Origin: Candidatus Zipacnadia bacterium
GTDB taxonomy: Bacteria > Armatimonadota > Zipacnadia > Zipacnadales > Zipacnadaceae
NCBI GenBank assembly: GCA_029821195.1
Contig: JALGTU010000010.1
Span: 1 to 38,837, forward strand
Direction: 5' to 3'
DNA: 38,837 bases
Positions 15,280-23,598 of this stretch are shown in pieces. Every line of letters starts with the position of its first letter. Position 1 is the first letter of the stretch. The position numbers and the translations under genes were made by a program. Below the pieces are notes generated by a model, which was not told the DNA's origin, made no database searches, and worked only from the letters and a program-made list of their open reading frames with translations.

Positions 15280-16509
15280 ATGGCAATCGGCGATACCTTC
15301 CCCGGTGGAATCACAGAAAGCCGCGACCCGGTGACGGGCCGAACAGTCCGCCAGCTTGCCGCCGGTGACGGTAACGACTACCACATCTACTACCAGGCCT
15401 ACGGCATCACCCGCGACGGCCGCTGGCTTGCCTTCTTCAGCGAGCGCGACCGCACCACCCAGCTCTATCGCCTCGACTTGCAGACCGGCGAGAGTACCCA
15501 GCTCACCGCCGGACGCACGCCCAACTCGGGCTGGTGGCCGTGGAACCAGATAGACACCACCGGCATATACGCCTTTATCGGCTGCCTCAACCCGGTGACC
15601 AGCGATGTCTTCTACTACCAGGATGACGAAATGCGCGCCGCCAACCTGGACACGCTGGAAGACCGGCTGGTAGTGAAGACGCCGCCGGGGATGCGGCCCC
15701 TGGCCCAGCCCGCCTGCGCCTATGACGGCAGTTTTGTGGCCACCGCTTATGCCAATAAGGAAGAAGTGCTGCGTTCGGAGGCCTCCCATCGCGAGATGCA
15801 AGCGCTGGGACGTTCCACCAGCGACGCCGAGCTTAACTGGCGGAAGGTGATAAAGTCCAGGCTGGACGCCGTGGACTTGCAGACCGGTGAAGTCACAACG
15901 CTACTTGATGACATCGAGGCACAACTGCACAATATGGTCATCGCTGCCGATAACGACACCATCCTGCTGGTCACCCCGCCGGAAAAGGTCGGCGGCCTGC
16001 TGTCGGTTAAGCGCAGTCAGCCCGGAGCGTGGGACATCGTCGCACTGCCCCAAGAATATGGCGGCATCTGCCACTTCCACTCCACCACAAACGGCTGGAT
16101 TACCTTTGAGAGTAACGTCCGCGCCGAAGACGCGCCGCGCACCTGGAGTGGCCCCGGCACCTATGGGACCTACCAGGGGCGGATGAGAGCGGACGGCTCG
16201 GAGTGCCGCGCCTGGTGGCTGGGCAATCAGGGGTACGTCCACACCGGCTATGATCTGACCAGCGAGTTCCCCTTTGCCGAGCTTTTCTGCGGCGGCGACC
16301 AGCACCAACTGGCCGCCATCCGCCCCCAGGACGATGGCACAGCCAAGCTCATCCGGCTTACCGGTAACCTGCCACCCGGTGGCGACCAGCGCCATCACGC
16401 CCACCCAATTCTGACACCCGACCGCCGCCGCATTGTCTATACCGCCACCGGCGACGATGGCTTCTGCCACATCTACGACGTCGAAGTTGCTGACCTGACC
16501 GGCGCATAA
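15280..16509 (+). CDS. Oligogalacturonate-lyase-like (PL22-type) beta-propeller protein
   Basis: A 409-aa protein with the seven-bladed propeller pattern of oligogalacturonate lyase, which splits short pectin fragments by beta-elimination in the cytoplasm. Typical opening strings are TVRQLAAGDGNDYHIYY (residues 22-38) and GITRDGRWLAFFSERD. Blade repeats of WD/TolB style run throughout. The C-terminal RHHAHPILTPDRRRIVYTA is the conserved His-rich segment that supplies metal- and substrate-binding histidines in PL22; an additional HFHSTTNGW lies in the middle. There is no signal peptide. The ATG at 15280 is supported only weakly (AGAAAGGG about 17 bases upstream). It is the first gene of a probable operon with an exporter, a heparinase-like enzyme and cdaA-ybbR. 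TolB-like propellers without lyase activity share this look, so activity is likely rather than certain. Confidence 0.75.
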   Translation: MAIGDTFPGGITESRDPVTGRTVRQLAAGDGNDYHIYYQAYGITRDGRWLAFFSERDRTTQLYRLDLQTGESTQLTAGRTPNSGWWPWNQIDTTGIYAFIGCLNPVTSDVFYYQDDEMRAANLDTLEDRLVVKTPPGMRPLAQPACAYDGSFVATAYANKEEVLRSEASHREMQALGRSTSDAELNWRKVIKSRLDAVDLQTGEVTTLLDDIEAQLHNMVIAADNDTILLVTPPEKVGGLLSVKRSQPGAWDIVALPQEYGGICHFHSTTNGWITFESNVRAEDAPRTWSGPGTYGTYQGRMRADGSECRAWWLGNQGYVHTGYDLTSEFPFAELFCGGDQHQLAAIRPQDDGTAKLIRLTGNLPPGGDQRHHAHPILTPDRRRIVYTATGDDGFCHIYDVEVADLTGA

Positions 16510-16547
16510 CCAGTGCCGACCAATACGCAGTAAGGAGAACAGCGCAA

Positions 16548-17051
16548 TTGGCGCAAGAGCTATTTGACGCCCTGCGCAACCTGCCGCCCGAGTGGGTAGT
16601 GATCATCCTGTCGGCTCTGCCGATCAGTGAGGTGCGCGGGGGTATCCCGGCGGGAATGATTATGGGCATGCCGCTGGCCCAGATCCTACCGCTGACGATA
16701 ATCAGCAACGTGGTCTCGGTCATCCCGGTGGTGTTATTCTTCAACTGGTTCGCTGACTGGCTGGCCGATGCGCCGGTACTGGGAAAGGTGATCGGCTGGC
16801 TGATCCGGCGGGCACGCTCCAAAGAAGCGCTGGTCGAAAAACACGGCGTGTGGGCGGTCACGCTGTTTGTCGCCATCCCGCTGCCGGTGACCGGCGCCTG
16901 GACCGGCAGCTTAGTCGCGGCGGTCTTCGGCATGCGCTTCGAGCGCGTGCTTTTCTGCCTGACCGTCGGTGTAATAATCGCCTCGACGATTGTCACCTCG
17001 CTGATGCTCGGCGGCATCGAGGCCTTTAGCGCAATCTCTATCGCCCCGTGA
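16548..17051 (+). CDS. Small multidrug-export-type membrane protein (PF06695/COG2426 type)
   Basis: Integral membrane protein of 167 aa with four to five hydrophobic segments, belonging by signature to the family called small multidrug export protein. Its true substrate is generally unknown. The diagnostic N-terminal LSALPISEVRGGIPAGM (about 21-37) and the later LFVAIPLPVTGAWTGSL (about 106-122) are both present; they look like the paired re-entrant motifs of DedA-like transporters. The start is TTG at 16548, supported by AAGGAG (16532-16537) ten bases upstream. It sits 38 bases after the lyase-like gene and 71 before the heparinase-like gene, probably in the same transcript. Confidence 0.8.
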   Translation: MAQELFDALRNLPPEWVVIILSALPISEVRGGIPAGMIMGMPLAQILPLTIISNVVSVIPVVLFFNWFADWLADAPVLGKVIGWLIRRARSKEALVEKHGVWAVTLFVAIPLPVTGAWTGSLVAAVFGMRFERVLFCLTVGVIIASTIVTSLMLGGIEAFSAISIAP

Positions 17052-17122
17052 CACCTCCACCGACCACTCCGCCGGTTGCTGATGGATCGTCGCGGGGCAC
17101 CTGAATCAGGAGAAAAACCGTT

Positions 17123-19237
17123 ATGCCCCCAGATGATTACACTGGAGATTGCCCAGATCTATGGGGCGTCTGGCAGAATCTTGAGGCCATCCGCGAGAAG
17201 TCGCTCAGTCCGATGTTCGCCCCCTGGCGCGAGAAGTTCCTGGCCGGACTTGACCAGCCGCCAGCCCCACGTCCCACCGGCGATGACGAGCAAATCTGGG
17301 AGTGGTTAATGGCCACGCCCAGGCTGGCCCTGGATAATGCCTTCGGATACGTGCTCACCGAAGAGCAGCGCTACGCCACCCGGGCGGCGCAGGCGCTGAA
17401 TGCGATCTACACCGACCAGTCGTGCTGGCTCCATCCCGAGTCGCTCGTGATGTACCCGCATGACCCCGCCGACCTGACCACCGCAAGAGTCACCCAGGAC
17501 TGCGCTAGCGCGCTGAGCTGGATATGGCCGGTTGCCGACAACGATGTCAGGCGAGACGTACTTGAGCTGATTGTCGAGCGCGGCGGACGGCCCATATACG
17601 AAGGCGCGCTGAAGGGGTGCTGGTGGGGCAGCGCGCTGAACTCCAACTGGACCTCGATTATGAACTCTGGTCTGGGGGTTGCAGCGCTGATGCTGCAAAG
17701 CTCCGATCCTGAGACCGCCGCGCTTTGGCTGGATCAGGCCCGCACGACGATCGTGAAGATGCTCGCTCTTGCCGCAGAGGAAGGAGCTGGGGTCGAGGGT
17801 GCCGGCTACTGGCTGGGCTGCTTCGGCGCGATTCAGGATTTCACCGAAGTGCTGTACAATGTCACCGGTGAGGATCTGTACACACACCCATTCTGGCACC
17901 ACTGCAGTCGCTTCCTGCCCTATCTGACGCTGCCTGATATGTCAGCACGGGTCAACTACGGCGATGCTGGTTACCAGGGTATGAGGGGGAGCGCTTTCTT
18001 CCACGCTGTGGCCGCGCGGGTGCGCGACCCGCTCGCCCAGTGGTACGGCAACGAGATTCTCCGGCGATACGAAGACGCCAACTGGCAGAATGTGGTCTAC
18101 TACGACCCCGACGTCCCCGAAGGGGATATCACTGCCGAACCGACCTGCCGCTTCTTCTCCAGTGTTCACCTGGCCTCGTTTCGCTCGGCTTGGGACCCGG
18201 ATGCGGTGTTTATGCTCTTCAAGGGCGGCTCGAATACATGGAGTCATTGCCATCTGGACCTGAACAGCTTCTTCATCACCGCTTACGGGGAGCGCCTGGC
18301 GACCGAGCCCGGCGCGGGCCACTATAGCATTGACTACTGGCGCAGCATCCAGCCGGTCGCCTCCACCGCCTGGCATAACTGCATTGTCGTGGACGGCGCG
18401 CACCAGCGCGTTGCTCCCCAGTACTCGATGAGCTATGACCTGGAGGAGGGCGGCGACTGTTACAGCCGGCTTAGCGATCATCTTTCCTCCGATGGCATCG
18501 AAATGATCCGTGGCGATGCCACCAGCGCCTACGGGGATACCCTCGAACGGGCCTGGCGAGATATCGTCTACCTGAAGCCCGATGTCTTCGTCATCTACGA
18601 TGACCTAGTCACGCATCCGGTGCGCGCTCAGCGCAACTTCGAGTGGATGCTGCACAGCGAATGCCCGATGAGCGACATTGACAGCGGCATCGAGGCGAAA
18701 GGCGAGCGCGCACGGCTGCTAATCCAGCCGATCTTCCCGCGCGACTGGGAACACAAGTACATCGAGGGCAAAACCATCCCTTCCGCCGACAACAAGCCGC
18801 TGCACTGCGTGAGCATCCGGCAGTTCTGGCACCATAAGCCAAATTCCAGCCCCAATCACTCGCCATACCCCCACTGGGATCCACGCGGCGATGCTCAGCC
18901 ACTGTTCCCGCGCGACTATCAGTACCTGGTGGTTCTGTCGGCGCTACCGACCGGAGCCGAGCCGCGGTTTGATGCGGAAGCGATAGAACAGCACAACGCG
19001 AAAGGTATCTACCTACAATCCGGCGAAGAGAAGATTGTGGTGATCTTTAACCACGGCGCGGACGTCATAGATATGGGTGGCGTGCAAAGCGATGCCGAAA
19101 AGATCGTGGTGCGCGCCCGGCCGAGCCATATATCCTGGGCACTGGTGCGAGGGACCTTGCTATCCTACGAAGATCATGTCCTGTTTGAGGGCCAAGCACC
19201 GACTTCGCGAACTGGCGAAAGGAGTACTCCGGGTTAG
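17123..19237 (+). CDS. Heparinase II/III-like polysaccharide lyase family protein
   Basis: A 704-aa protein with the two-part layout of heparinase II/III-type lyases: an alpha-helical toroid (about 1-330) and a beta-sandwich (about 340-680). Helical-domain hallmarks are NSNWTSIMNSGLGVAALML (173-191) and EGAGYWLG (225-232). The sandwich opens with SSVHLASFRSAWDPDAVF and carries HCHLDLNSFFITAYGERL (375-392), the His/Asp-rich motif of the family, then TAWHNCIVVDG (415-425). Such enzymes cleave uronic-acid polysaccharides. No signal peptide is seen, which is unusual for enzymes attacking polymers and suggests action on imported oligosaccharides. The ATG at 17123 has AGGAG upstream. The stop codon touches the start of cdaA (TAG then ATG), so the two are tightly linked. 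Confidence 0.8.
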   Translation: MPPDDYTGDCPDLWGVWQNLEAIREKSLSPMFAPWREKFLAGLDQPPAPRPTGDDEQIWEWLMATPRLALDNAFGYVLTEEQRYATRAAQALNAIYTDQSCWLHPESLVMYPHDPADLTTARVTQDCASALSWIWPVADNDVRRDVLELIVERGGRPIYEGALKGCWWGSALNSNWTSIMNSGLGVAALMLQSSDPETAALWLDQARTTIVKMLALAAEEGAGVEGAGYWLGCFGAIQDFTEVLYNVTGEDLYTHPFWHHCSRFLPYLTLPDMSARVNYGDAGYQGMRGSAFFHAVAARVRDPLAQWYGNEILRRYEDANWQNVVYYDPDVPEGDITAEPTCRFFSSVHLASFRSAWDPDAVFMLFKGGSNTWSHCHLDLNSFFITAYGERLATEPGAGHYSIDYWRSIQPVASTAWHNCIVVDGAHQRVAPQYSMSYDLEEGGDCYSRLSDHLSSDGIEMIRGDATSAYGDTLERAWRDIVYLKPDVFVIYDDLVTHPVRAQRNFEWMLHSECPMSDIDSGIEAKGERARLLIQPIFPRDWEHKYIEGKTIPSADNKPLHCVSIRQFWHHKPNSSPNHSPYPHWDPRGDAQPLFPRDYQYLVVLSALPTGAEPRFDAEAIEQHNAKGIYLQSGEEKIVVIFNHGADVIDMGGVQSDAEKIVVRARPSHISWALVRGTLLSYEDHVLFEGQAPTSRTGERSTPG

Positions 19238-20053
19238 ATGTCTGTCCTGCAGAGCGCCTGGGAGCTAATCAGCGACATAAGGGTACGCGATGTGGTAGAC
19301 ATCGTGCTGGTGGCTACGCTGGTATACTACCTGGCCCGGCTGCTGCGCCGCACCCGGGCGATATCCCTGGTCAACGGTCTGGTGGTTGTGTCTCTTGTCG
19401 TCCTGTTCCTGCTTTCTATGGGCCTGCCGACTCTCAACTGGCTGCTGCGCGGCCTCACCTATGGTGGGGTGCTGGCCCTGGTGGTGATCTTCCAGCCGGA
19501 GCTCCGCCTCGCCCTGGAGCGGCTGGGGCGCGGCGGCCTCTTCAGCGGCGTACTGGGGCGGTTGGGCACACACAGGCAACAGTTTCTAATAAGCCAGGTC
19601 GTAGACGCCGCTTACCGCCTCTCTGAAGAGGGCTATGGAGGGCTTATCGTCCTGGAGCGACGCAGCGGCTTGATGGACATCATCCGCACCGGCAAGATCC
19701 TCAACGCCCAGGCCTCAGTCGAGTTGCTGCTGACGATATTCTATCCGGGCAGTCCACTGCATGATGGCGCAGTGGTCATTCGCGAAGACGAGATTGTCGC
19801 TGCCGCCTGCGCCCTGCCCCATTCGGAGAGTCCCAGCCTGTCAACCAGCGCCGGGATGCGCCACCGCGCTGCCCTGGGGCTGGCCGAACGTACTGATGCC
19901 GTCATTGTAGTGGTCTCCGAAGAGACCGGCGCAGTTTCGCTGGCGGTTAACGGCTCCCTGTCGCCGCGCATTGAACGTCCCCAGCTTACCGAACGGCTCA
20001 TGGAGCTGTTCGAGGCTGAGCAGGAGGCCGGCTTCTTCTTCTGGCGCAAGTAA
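19238..20053 (+). CDS. cdaA: Diadenylate cyclase CdaA (membrane-bound c-di-AMP synthase)
   Basis: Converts two ATP to cyclic di-AMP, the second messenger for potassium and cell-wall homeostasis. The 271-aa protein has the CdaA form: three membrane helices in residues about 18-85, the conserved VVIFQPELRLALERLG (82-97), then the DisA_N domain with DGA at 176-178 and RHR at 208-210 in GMRHRAALG, the ATP-binding and catalytic signatures. The start ATG directly follows the TAG of the heparinase-like gene, with AAAGGAG about 13 bases upstream inside that gene's end. A YbbR partner gene follows after 28 bases, as in many bacteria; glmM, often third, is not present here. Confidence 0.95.
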   Translation: MSVLQSAWELISDIRVRDVVDIVLVATLVYYLARLLRRTRAISLVNGLVVVSLVVLFLLSMGLPTLNWLLRGLTYGGVLALVVIFQPELRLALERLGRGGLFSGVLGRLGTHRQQFLISQVVDAAYRLSEEGYGGLIVLERRSGLMDIIRTGKILNAQASVELLLTIFYPGSPLHDGAVVIREDEIVAAACALPHSESPSLSTSAGMRHRAALGLAERTDAVIVVVSEETGAVSLAVNGSLSPRIERPQLTERLMELFEAEQEAGFFFWRK

Positions 20054-20081
20054 CACCCAGACCCACCCCAGGGCATAACCA

Positions 20082-21218
20082 ATGATGAACGTAGTACGCA
20101 GAATTGCACGTGCCATCACCAACGAATGGCCGCTGAAGATACTCTCCTTGGCCCTGGCCCTGGCCCTGTGGGGATATTTCATCACCGAAAAGAACCCGCT
20201 CACGCAGGAGCAAAGAACCGTGGCGGTGGAAGCCGTTAACACCCCCGCAGGTCTGATAACCACCAGCATCCAGCCCCGCGAGGTACAAGTGACCTTCCAG
20301 GGGCGCCGCCGTGCTGTGGTTGCCGCCGACTTGAACGAAGTGCGCATCATCGCCGACCTGAGCAGCCTCAGTAGTCAGCAGCTCGGTGAGACCCCGCCCA
20401 TTGCCCTGGAAACGCAGGGCCTGCCCGCCGGTGTGGAGGCAATCCTCAGCCCTGGCGTGGCCCGTATCACCCTCGACCAGAAAGACACCATCGAGCGGAC
20501 GGTCACGGTCGAGACTCTGGGCAAGCAAGCCGAGGGCTTCCGCCTGGGCACGCCCCGGGTCAATCCTACCCAGGTGAGCATCCAGGGCGCCAGCAGCGCC
20601 CTGCGCGATGTGGCGCAGGTGGTGGCGGTCGTGGACGTCGCGGGCTTCAACTCCACCGTGGAGAAGAATATCCCGGTCCAACTACGCGATGAACGCAGTG
20701 TGAAAATAGCCGGCCTGCGCACCACGCCGGCTACAGTTAAGGTGATCGTGCCGATCACCAAGGTGGCGACCAAGACCGTGCCAATCACGCCCCGGCTCAG
20801 TGAGCCGCCCGCCGGCTACAAGGTGGTCTCGGTTCAGACCAGTCCCAGTACGGTCACCATCACTGGCGTGGAGAGTACCATCGCGGGAATCGAGTACATC
20901 AGTACAGTGCGGATCAGCATCGAGAACCTGCGCGGCGCGGGCACTTATACCCCCAGTCTAGTCTTCCCCCAGGGCGTCAAGTCAGTGGGCGTGGGTGCGG
21001 CGACGGTGAAAGTTGCCACGGAGCACGTGACTCTGCCCGAACCATCCCCCGAGCCAGAACCTACCGAGGGCGAACCCACCACAAGCCCGGGTTCCTCCGA
21101 TTCCGGCAGTTCCAGCCTAGCACCAGATGAGGAGACCGGCACCGAAGAGGTCCCCGACGAAACCCCGCCAGATGAGAATGCCGAGGACGCCGACAAAGAA
21201 GTGGACGAGGGCGACTAG
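20082..21218 (+). CDS. ybbR: YbbR-domain protein, likely CdaA regulator (CdaR-like)
   Basis: Membrane-anchored extracytoplasmic protein of 378 aa that in other bacteria binds CdaA and tunes c-di-AMP synthesis. The start NEWPLKILSLALALALWGYF (14-33) is the classic YbbR entry: a short amphipathic stretch running into one membrane helix. Residues about 40-325 hold around four YbbR repeats with the recurrent phrases LPAGVEA.LSP, RVNPTQVSIQG, TTPATVKVIVPI and SPSTVTITG. The last 55 residues are an unusual acidic, Pro/Ser-rich tail (Glu, Asp, Thr, Pro) that may be an unstructured spacer. The frame contains two adjacent ATGs at 20082. It ends 17 bases before the convergent HEAT/TPR gene, and no clear terminator lies between them. 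Confidence 0.93.
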   Translation: MMNVVRRIARAITNEWPLKILSLALALALWGYFITEKNPLTQEQRTVAVEAVNTPAGLITTSIQPREVQVTFQGRRRAVVAADLNEVRIIADLSSLSSQQLGETPPIALETQGLPAGVEAILSPGVARITLDQKDTIERTVTVETLGKQAEGFRLGTPRVNPTQVSIQGASSALRDVAQVVAVVDVAGFNSTVEKNIPVQLRDERSVKIAGLRTTPATVKVIVPITKVATKTVPITPRLSEPPAGYKVVSVQTSPSTVTITGVESTIAGIEYISTVRISIENLRGAGTYTPSLVFPQGVKSVGVGAATVKVATEHVTLPEPSPEPEPTEGEPTTSPGSSDSGSSSLAPDEETGTEEVPDETPPDENAEDADKEVDEGD

Positions 21219-21235
21219 CCCGGCTCAGCCAAGGG

Positions 21236-22339
21236 TTACTGCTCGTTGAGCAGCCGCTGCACCCGCTCGTAATTGAACTTTATGGCCGGAAAATCCGGCG
21301 ATAGCTTGTACATCTCCTGCCACTGTTTGAAGCTGGCCTCAAGCTGCCCGGTATGCTCCAGGCAATGTGCGTACACCCGCCAGCCCGCTCCCTGGGCCCC
21401 TAACTCTACCGACCGGCGCAAGTACGGCAGCGCCAGGTCATACTGCTTCAGGTTGAAGTAGTGCCAGCCCAGGTAGTAGTGACTCAGGGGGTTGTCGGGC
21501 AGCGTGCCGATGCCGCGATGGTAAGTGCCGATCGCCTCGGTGTTATACCCCATGCTCCACTGCAGCCAGGCAATTTCGCTGTACGTCGTTACCAGCCCGG
21601 GGTCCATCAGCAGCACCACCTCCATGCACCGGCAGCACTGGCTGTAATCACCCCAGTGCCACCACCAGTCCGACTCGGCTTCGTACGCGCCTAGTACCGC
21701 TTGCCAGATCACAGCGGCCTGCTCGGCCGTGAGCGGGGCCCGTTCGCTCGCAGGAGGCACAGGCGGCAGGGTCGCCGGCTCCGCCAGCGCCGCTGCGATG
21801 GTGCGCGTGATAAAGTCGGGCTGCGCCGACCGCATCGCTTCCGGCGTCCCCCGAGCAGTCTCAAAGCCCAATCGGCTGAGGCCAAGCACAGCGTAGTAGC
21901 GAATCCATGTCGGCTCGCCTATCAGCGCCGCCTCGGCGATCTTCCGCCCACGCTCATCGCCCAGGCAGGCCAGAGCAATCCCCGCCTGGATGCGCACGTC
22001 GCGGCAGTCATCGCCGGCCGCCGCAAGTAGCGCTTCGACAGCCGACAGGTCCCCAATCTGCCCGAGGACAAAGGCCGCGCGCAGGCGCTGCACGATGTCG
22101 CTGTCGCTGAGCCGGTCAACAAGCACCGGCACCATCTCGCTGTGGCCCCACATAATCGGCAGCGGCGCCCATTCCGGGCGATCTGGGCGCATCGCCATCT
22201 CCTCGAGTTCCAGCGCATGTATGCCCGGCAGCCCAAAATCGCCGGGCGATCCCCCGGCATCGGGGTCAGCCTCCGGTGCAGCAACAGCAAACTGTAACGG
22301 CACAGCAAGCAAACAGACCACAGCAATAATGCGCGACAT
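21236..22339 (-). CDS. Exported HEAT-repeat and TPR protein
   Basis: A 367-aa protein with a signal peptide (MSRIIAVVCLLAVPLQFAVAA, cleavage after about residue 21). Residues about 65-170 form PBS/HEAT-like helical repeats (RLRAAFVLGQIGDLSAVEALL, RIQAGIALACLGDE, IRYYAVLGLSRLG). Residues about 210-365 form TPR-like repeats (AIGTYHRGIGTLPDNPLSHYYLGWHYFNLKQYDLALPYLRRSVELG and neighbours), with a Trp/Cys-rich joint between (ESDWWWHWGDYSQCCRC). Both repeat types bind proteins, so an envelope scaffold is the likely role. It is the last of four genes on this strand, 26 bases after the lipoprotein gene, with GGAGAC/GAGGA in front of its start. Confidence 0.8.
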   Translation of the reverse strand: MSRIIAVVCLLAVPLQFAVAAPEADPDAGGSPGDFGLPGIHALELEEMAMRPDRPEWAPLPIMWGHSEMVPVLVDRLSDSDIVQRLRAAFVLGQIGDLSAVEALLAAAGDDCRDVRIQAGIALACLGDERGRKIAEAALIGEPTWIRYYAVLGLSRLGFETARGTPEAMRSAQPDFITRTIAAALAEPATLPPVPPASERAPLTAEQAAVIWQAVLGAYEAESDWWWHWGDYSQCCRCMEVVLLMDPGLVTTYSEIAWLQWSMGYNTEAIGTYHRGIGTLPDNPLSHYYLGWHYFNLKQYDLALPYLRRSVELGAQGAGWRVYAHCLEHTGQLEASFKQWQEMYKLSPDFPAIKFNYERVQRLLNEQ

Positions 22340-22365
22340 TATTCCGTCCTCACCGTCTCCCCAGA

Positions 22366-23565
22366 CTAATCAACCGTCAGGGTGAAGTTAATGCTCTCTA
22401 GCACGCGGCCTCCGCCGAGAAGTTCGACCTCCCGGCCGATAGTGCGGTCACCGTAAGCAACTTCAATGCGATAAGCCCCCGGGGGCACGAACAGATAATA
22501 GTACCCGTCGGCACCAGTAGTGTCTTCAGCAAGTACCAGGCCACGATTCAGGTCGAACGCAGTCACCACTGCACCCGAGTCATCCGCCGCCCCCAGAAGA
22601 GTGACCCGGCCAGTGATCGTGTACGGTGCGCCGGGCGGCTGCGGGGAGAATTCGTTGAGCAGAATAGTCAGGTCGTTGAGCCCCGGCACCACGTTGATGA
22701 CCGTGTAGTAGTCGTCGTAGCCCTCCGCGCTCGCCGTTACCGCCTGCTCACCCATGGGGACATCCGGCACCGAGAAAGTCCCGCTGGTATCGCTGACGAC
22801 CGGCGGCTGCTCACCAATCTGCACCTCAGCTCCAGCTACCGGCGACTCGGTGCGCATCTCCAACACGTGTCCGCTGACCGTAACCACGGCCTCGCCACTG
22901 AACAGCCGGAAATCCAGGGGGTCGTTATCGCCCGCGGAGTCAGCGGTAACGACATAGTCGGCCGTATCCTCGAAATAGTCCGCCGCCTGGCAGGTCACCG
23001 CGACCGGGCCGGCGGGGATGCCCCCAATAATGTACCAGCCGCCCTGGTCAGTGAAACCATCTACCGCCTCGCCAGGCTGTGCACCCGCCGGCAGGAAGCT
23101 CACCAGCGCGTTGCTGACGGGTTCTGCGGTGTCAACATCGGTCACCGTACCCGACACCGTGCCGGTAACGTCCAGGTCCGCCGGCGCCAGCGATATGCTC
23201 GCCGCTGTATAGCTATACTCACTGAGGGTCAGCATCTGGGAGGCGGTCACGTACCCGGGAGCAGTGACCGTCAGGGGCTGCTGGGGGGGACTCTCGGTAC
23301 CCAGCGGCACGTTCTGGAGTATCACCCAGTTATCCTGCAAGTTCGTCTGGCCGCGGACCCCGCCCACTACCACCTGGGCGAGCACCTCAATGAAATCCTC
23401 GGTGCCCTCGATCAGACACTCCACGACGACCGTCGCGGTCGCGCGCTCCTCAGCAATCTGTGTGCTCACACTACCGCACCCAGTCAACTGCCCGGCTAAC
23501 GCCCCGCACCCGACAAGCAACCCTATGACCAGCAGATTTGACCTGACTGAAGGCTTGATTACCAT
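22366..23565 (-). CDS. Lipoprotein with carboxypeptidase-regulatory-like domains
   Basis: A 399-aa envelope protein. The N-terminus ends in a lipobox-like LTGC (Cys30), indicating lipid anchoring. It then has a string of four beta-sandwich domains of the carboxypeptidase regulatory (CarboxypepD_reg) type, each with the pattern 'G.V.d..t..P...A.V...........T...G.Y.......G...V...A.GY'. Clear copies start near SGTVTDVDTAEPVSNALVSF, SGHVLEMRTESPVAGAEVQI and TGRVTLLGAADDSGAVVTAF; the first (about 45-130) is divergent. The third gene of the envelope operon, it starts 33 bases after the secreted 737-aa protein and 26 bases before the HEAT/TPR gene. The ribosome site is poor, so translation may rely on coupling. 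Likely a structural or binding subunit. Confidence 0.8.
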   Translation of the reverse strand: MVIKPSVRSNLLVIGLLVGCGALAGQLTGCGSVSTQIAEERATATVVVECLIEGTEDFIEVLAQVVVGGVRGQTNLQDNWVILQNVPLGTESPPQQPLTVTAPGYVTASQMLTLSEYSYTAASISLAPADLDVTGTVSGTVTDVDTAEPVSNALVSFLPAGAQPGEAVDGFTDQGGWYIIGGIPAGPVAVTCQAADYFEDTADYVVTADSAGDNDPLDFRLFSGEAVVTVSGHVLEMRTESPVAGAEVQIGEQPPVVSDTSGTFSVPDVPMGEQAVTASAEGYDDYYTVINVVPGLNDLTILLNEFSPQPPGAPYTITGRVTLLGAADDSGAVVTAFDLNRGLVLAEDTTGADGYYYLFVPPGAYRIEVAYGDRTIGREVELLGGGRVLESINFTLTVD

Positions 23566-23598
23566 AAAGCTCTGCCAGAAGACAAGAGGTGACTCGGC

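Noticed and set aside
21219-21253. Hairpin CTGCTC-GTT-GAGCAG considered as a terminator between ybbR and the HEAT/TPR gene.
   Set aside because: The stem is six base pairs, lies inside the coding end of the HEAT/TPR gene and has no T-run.
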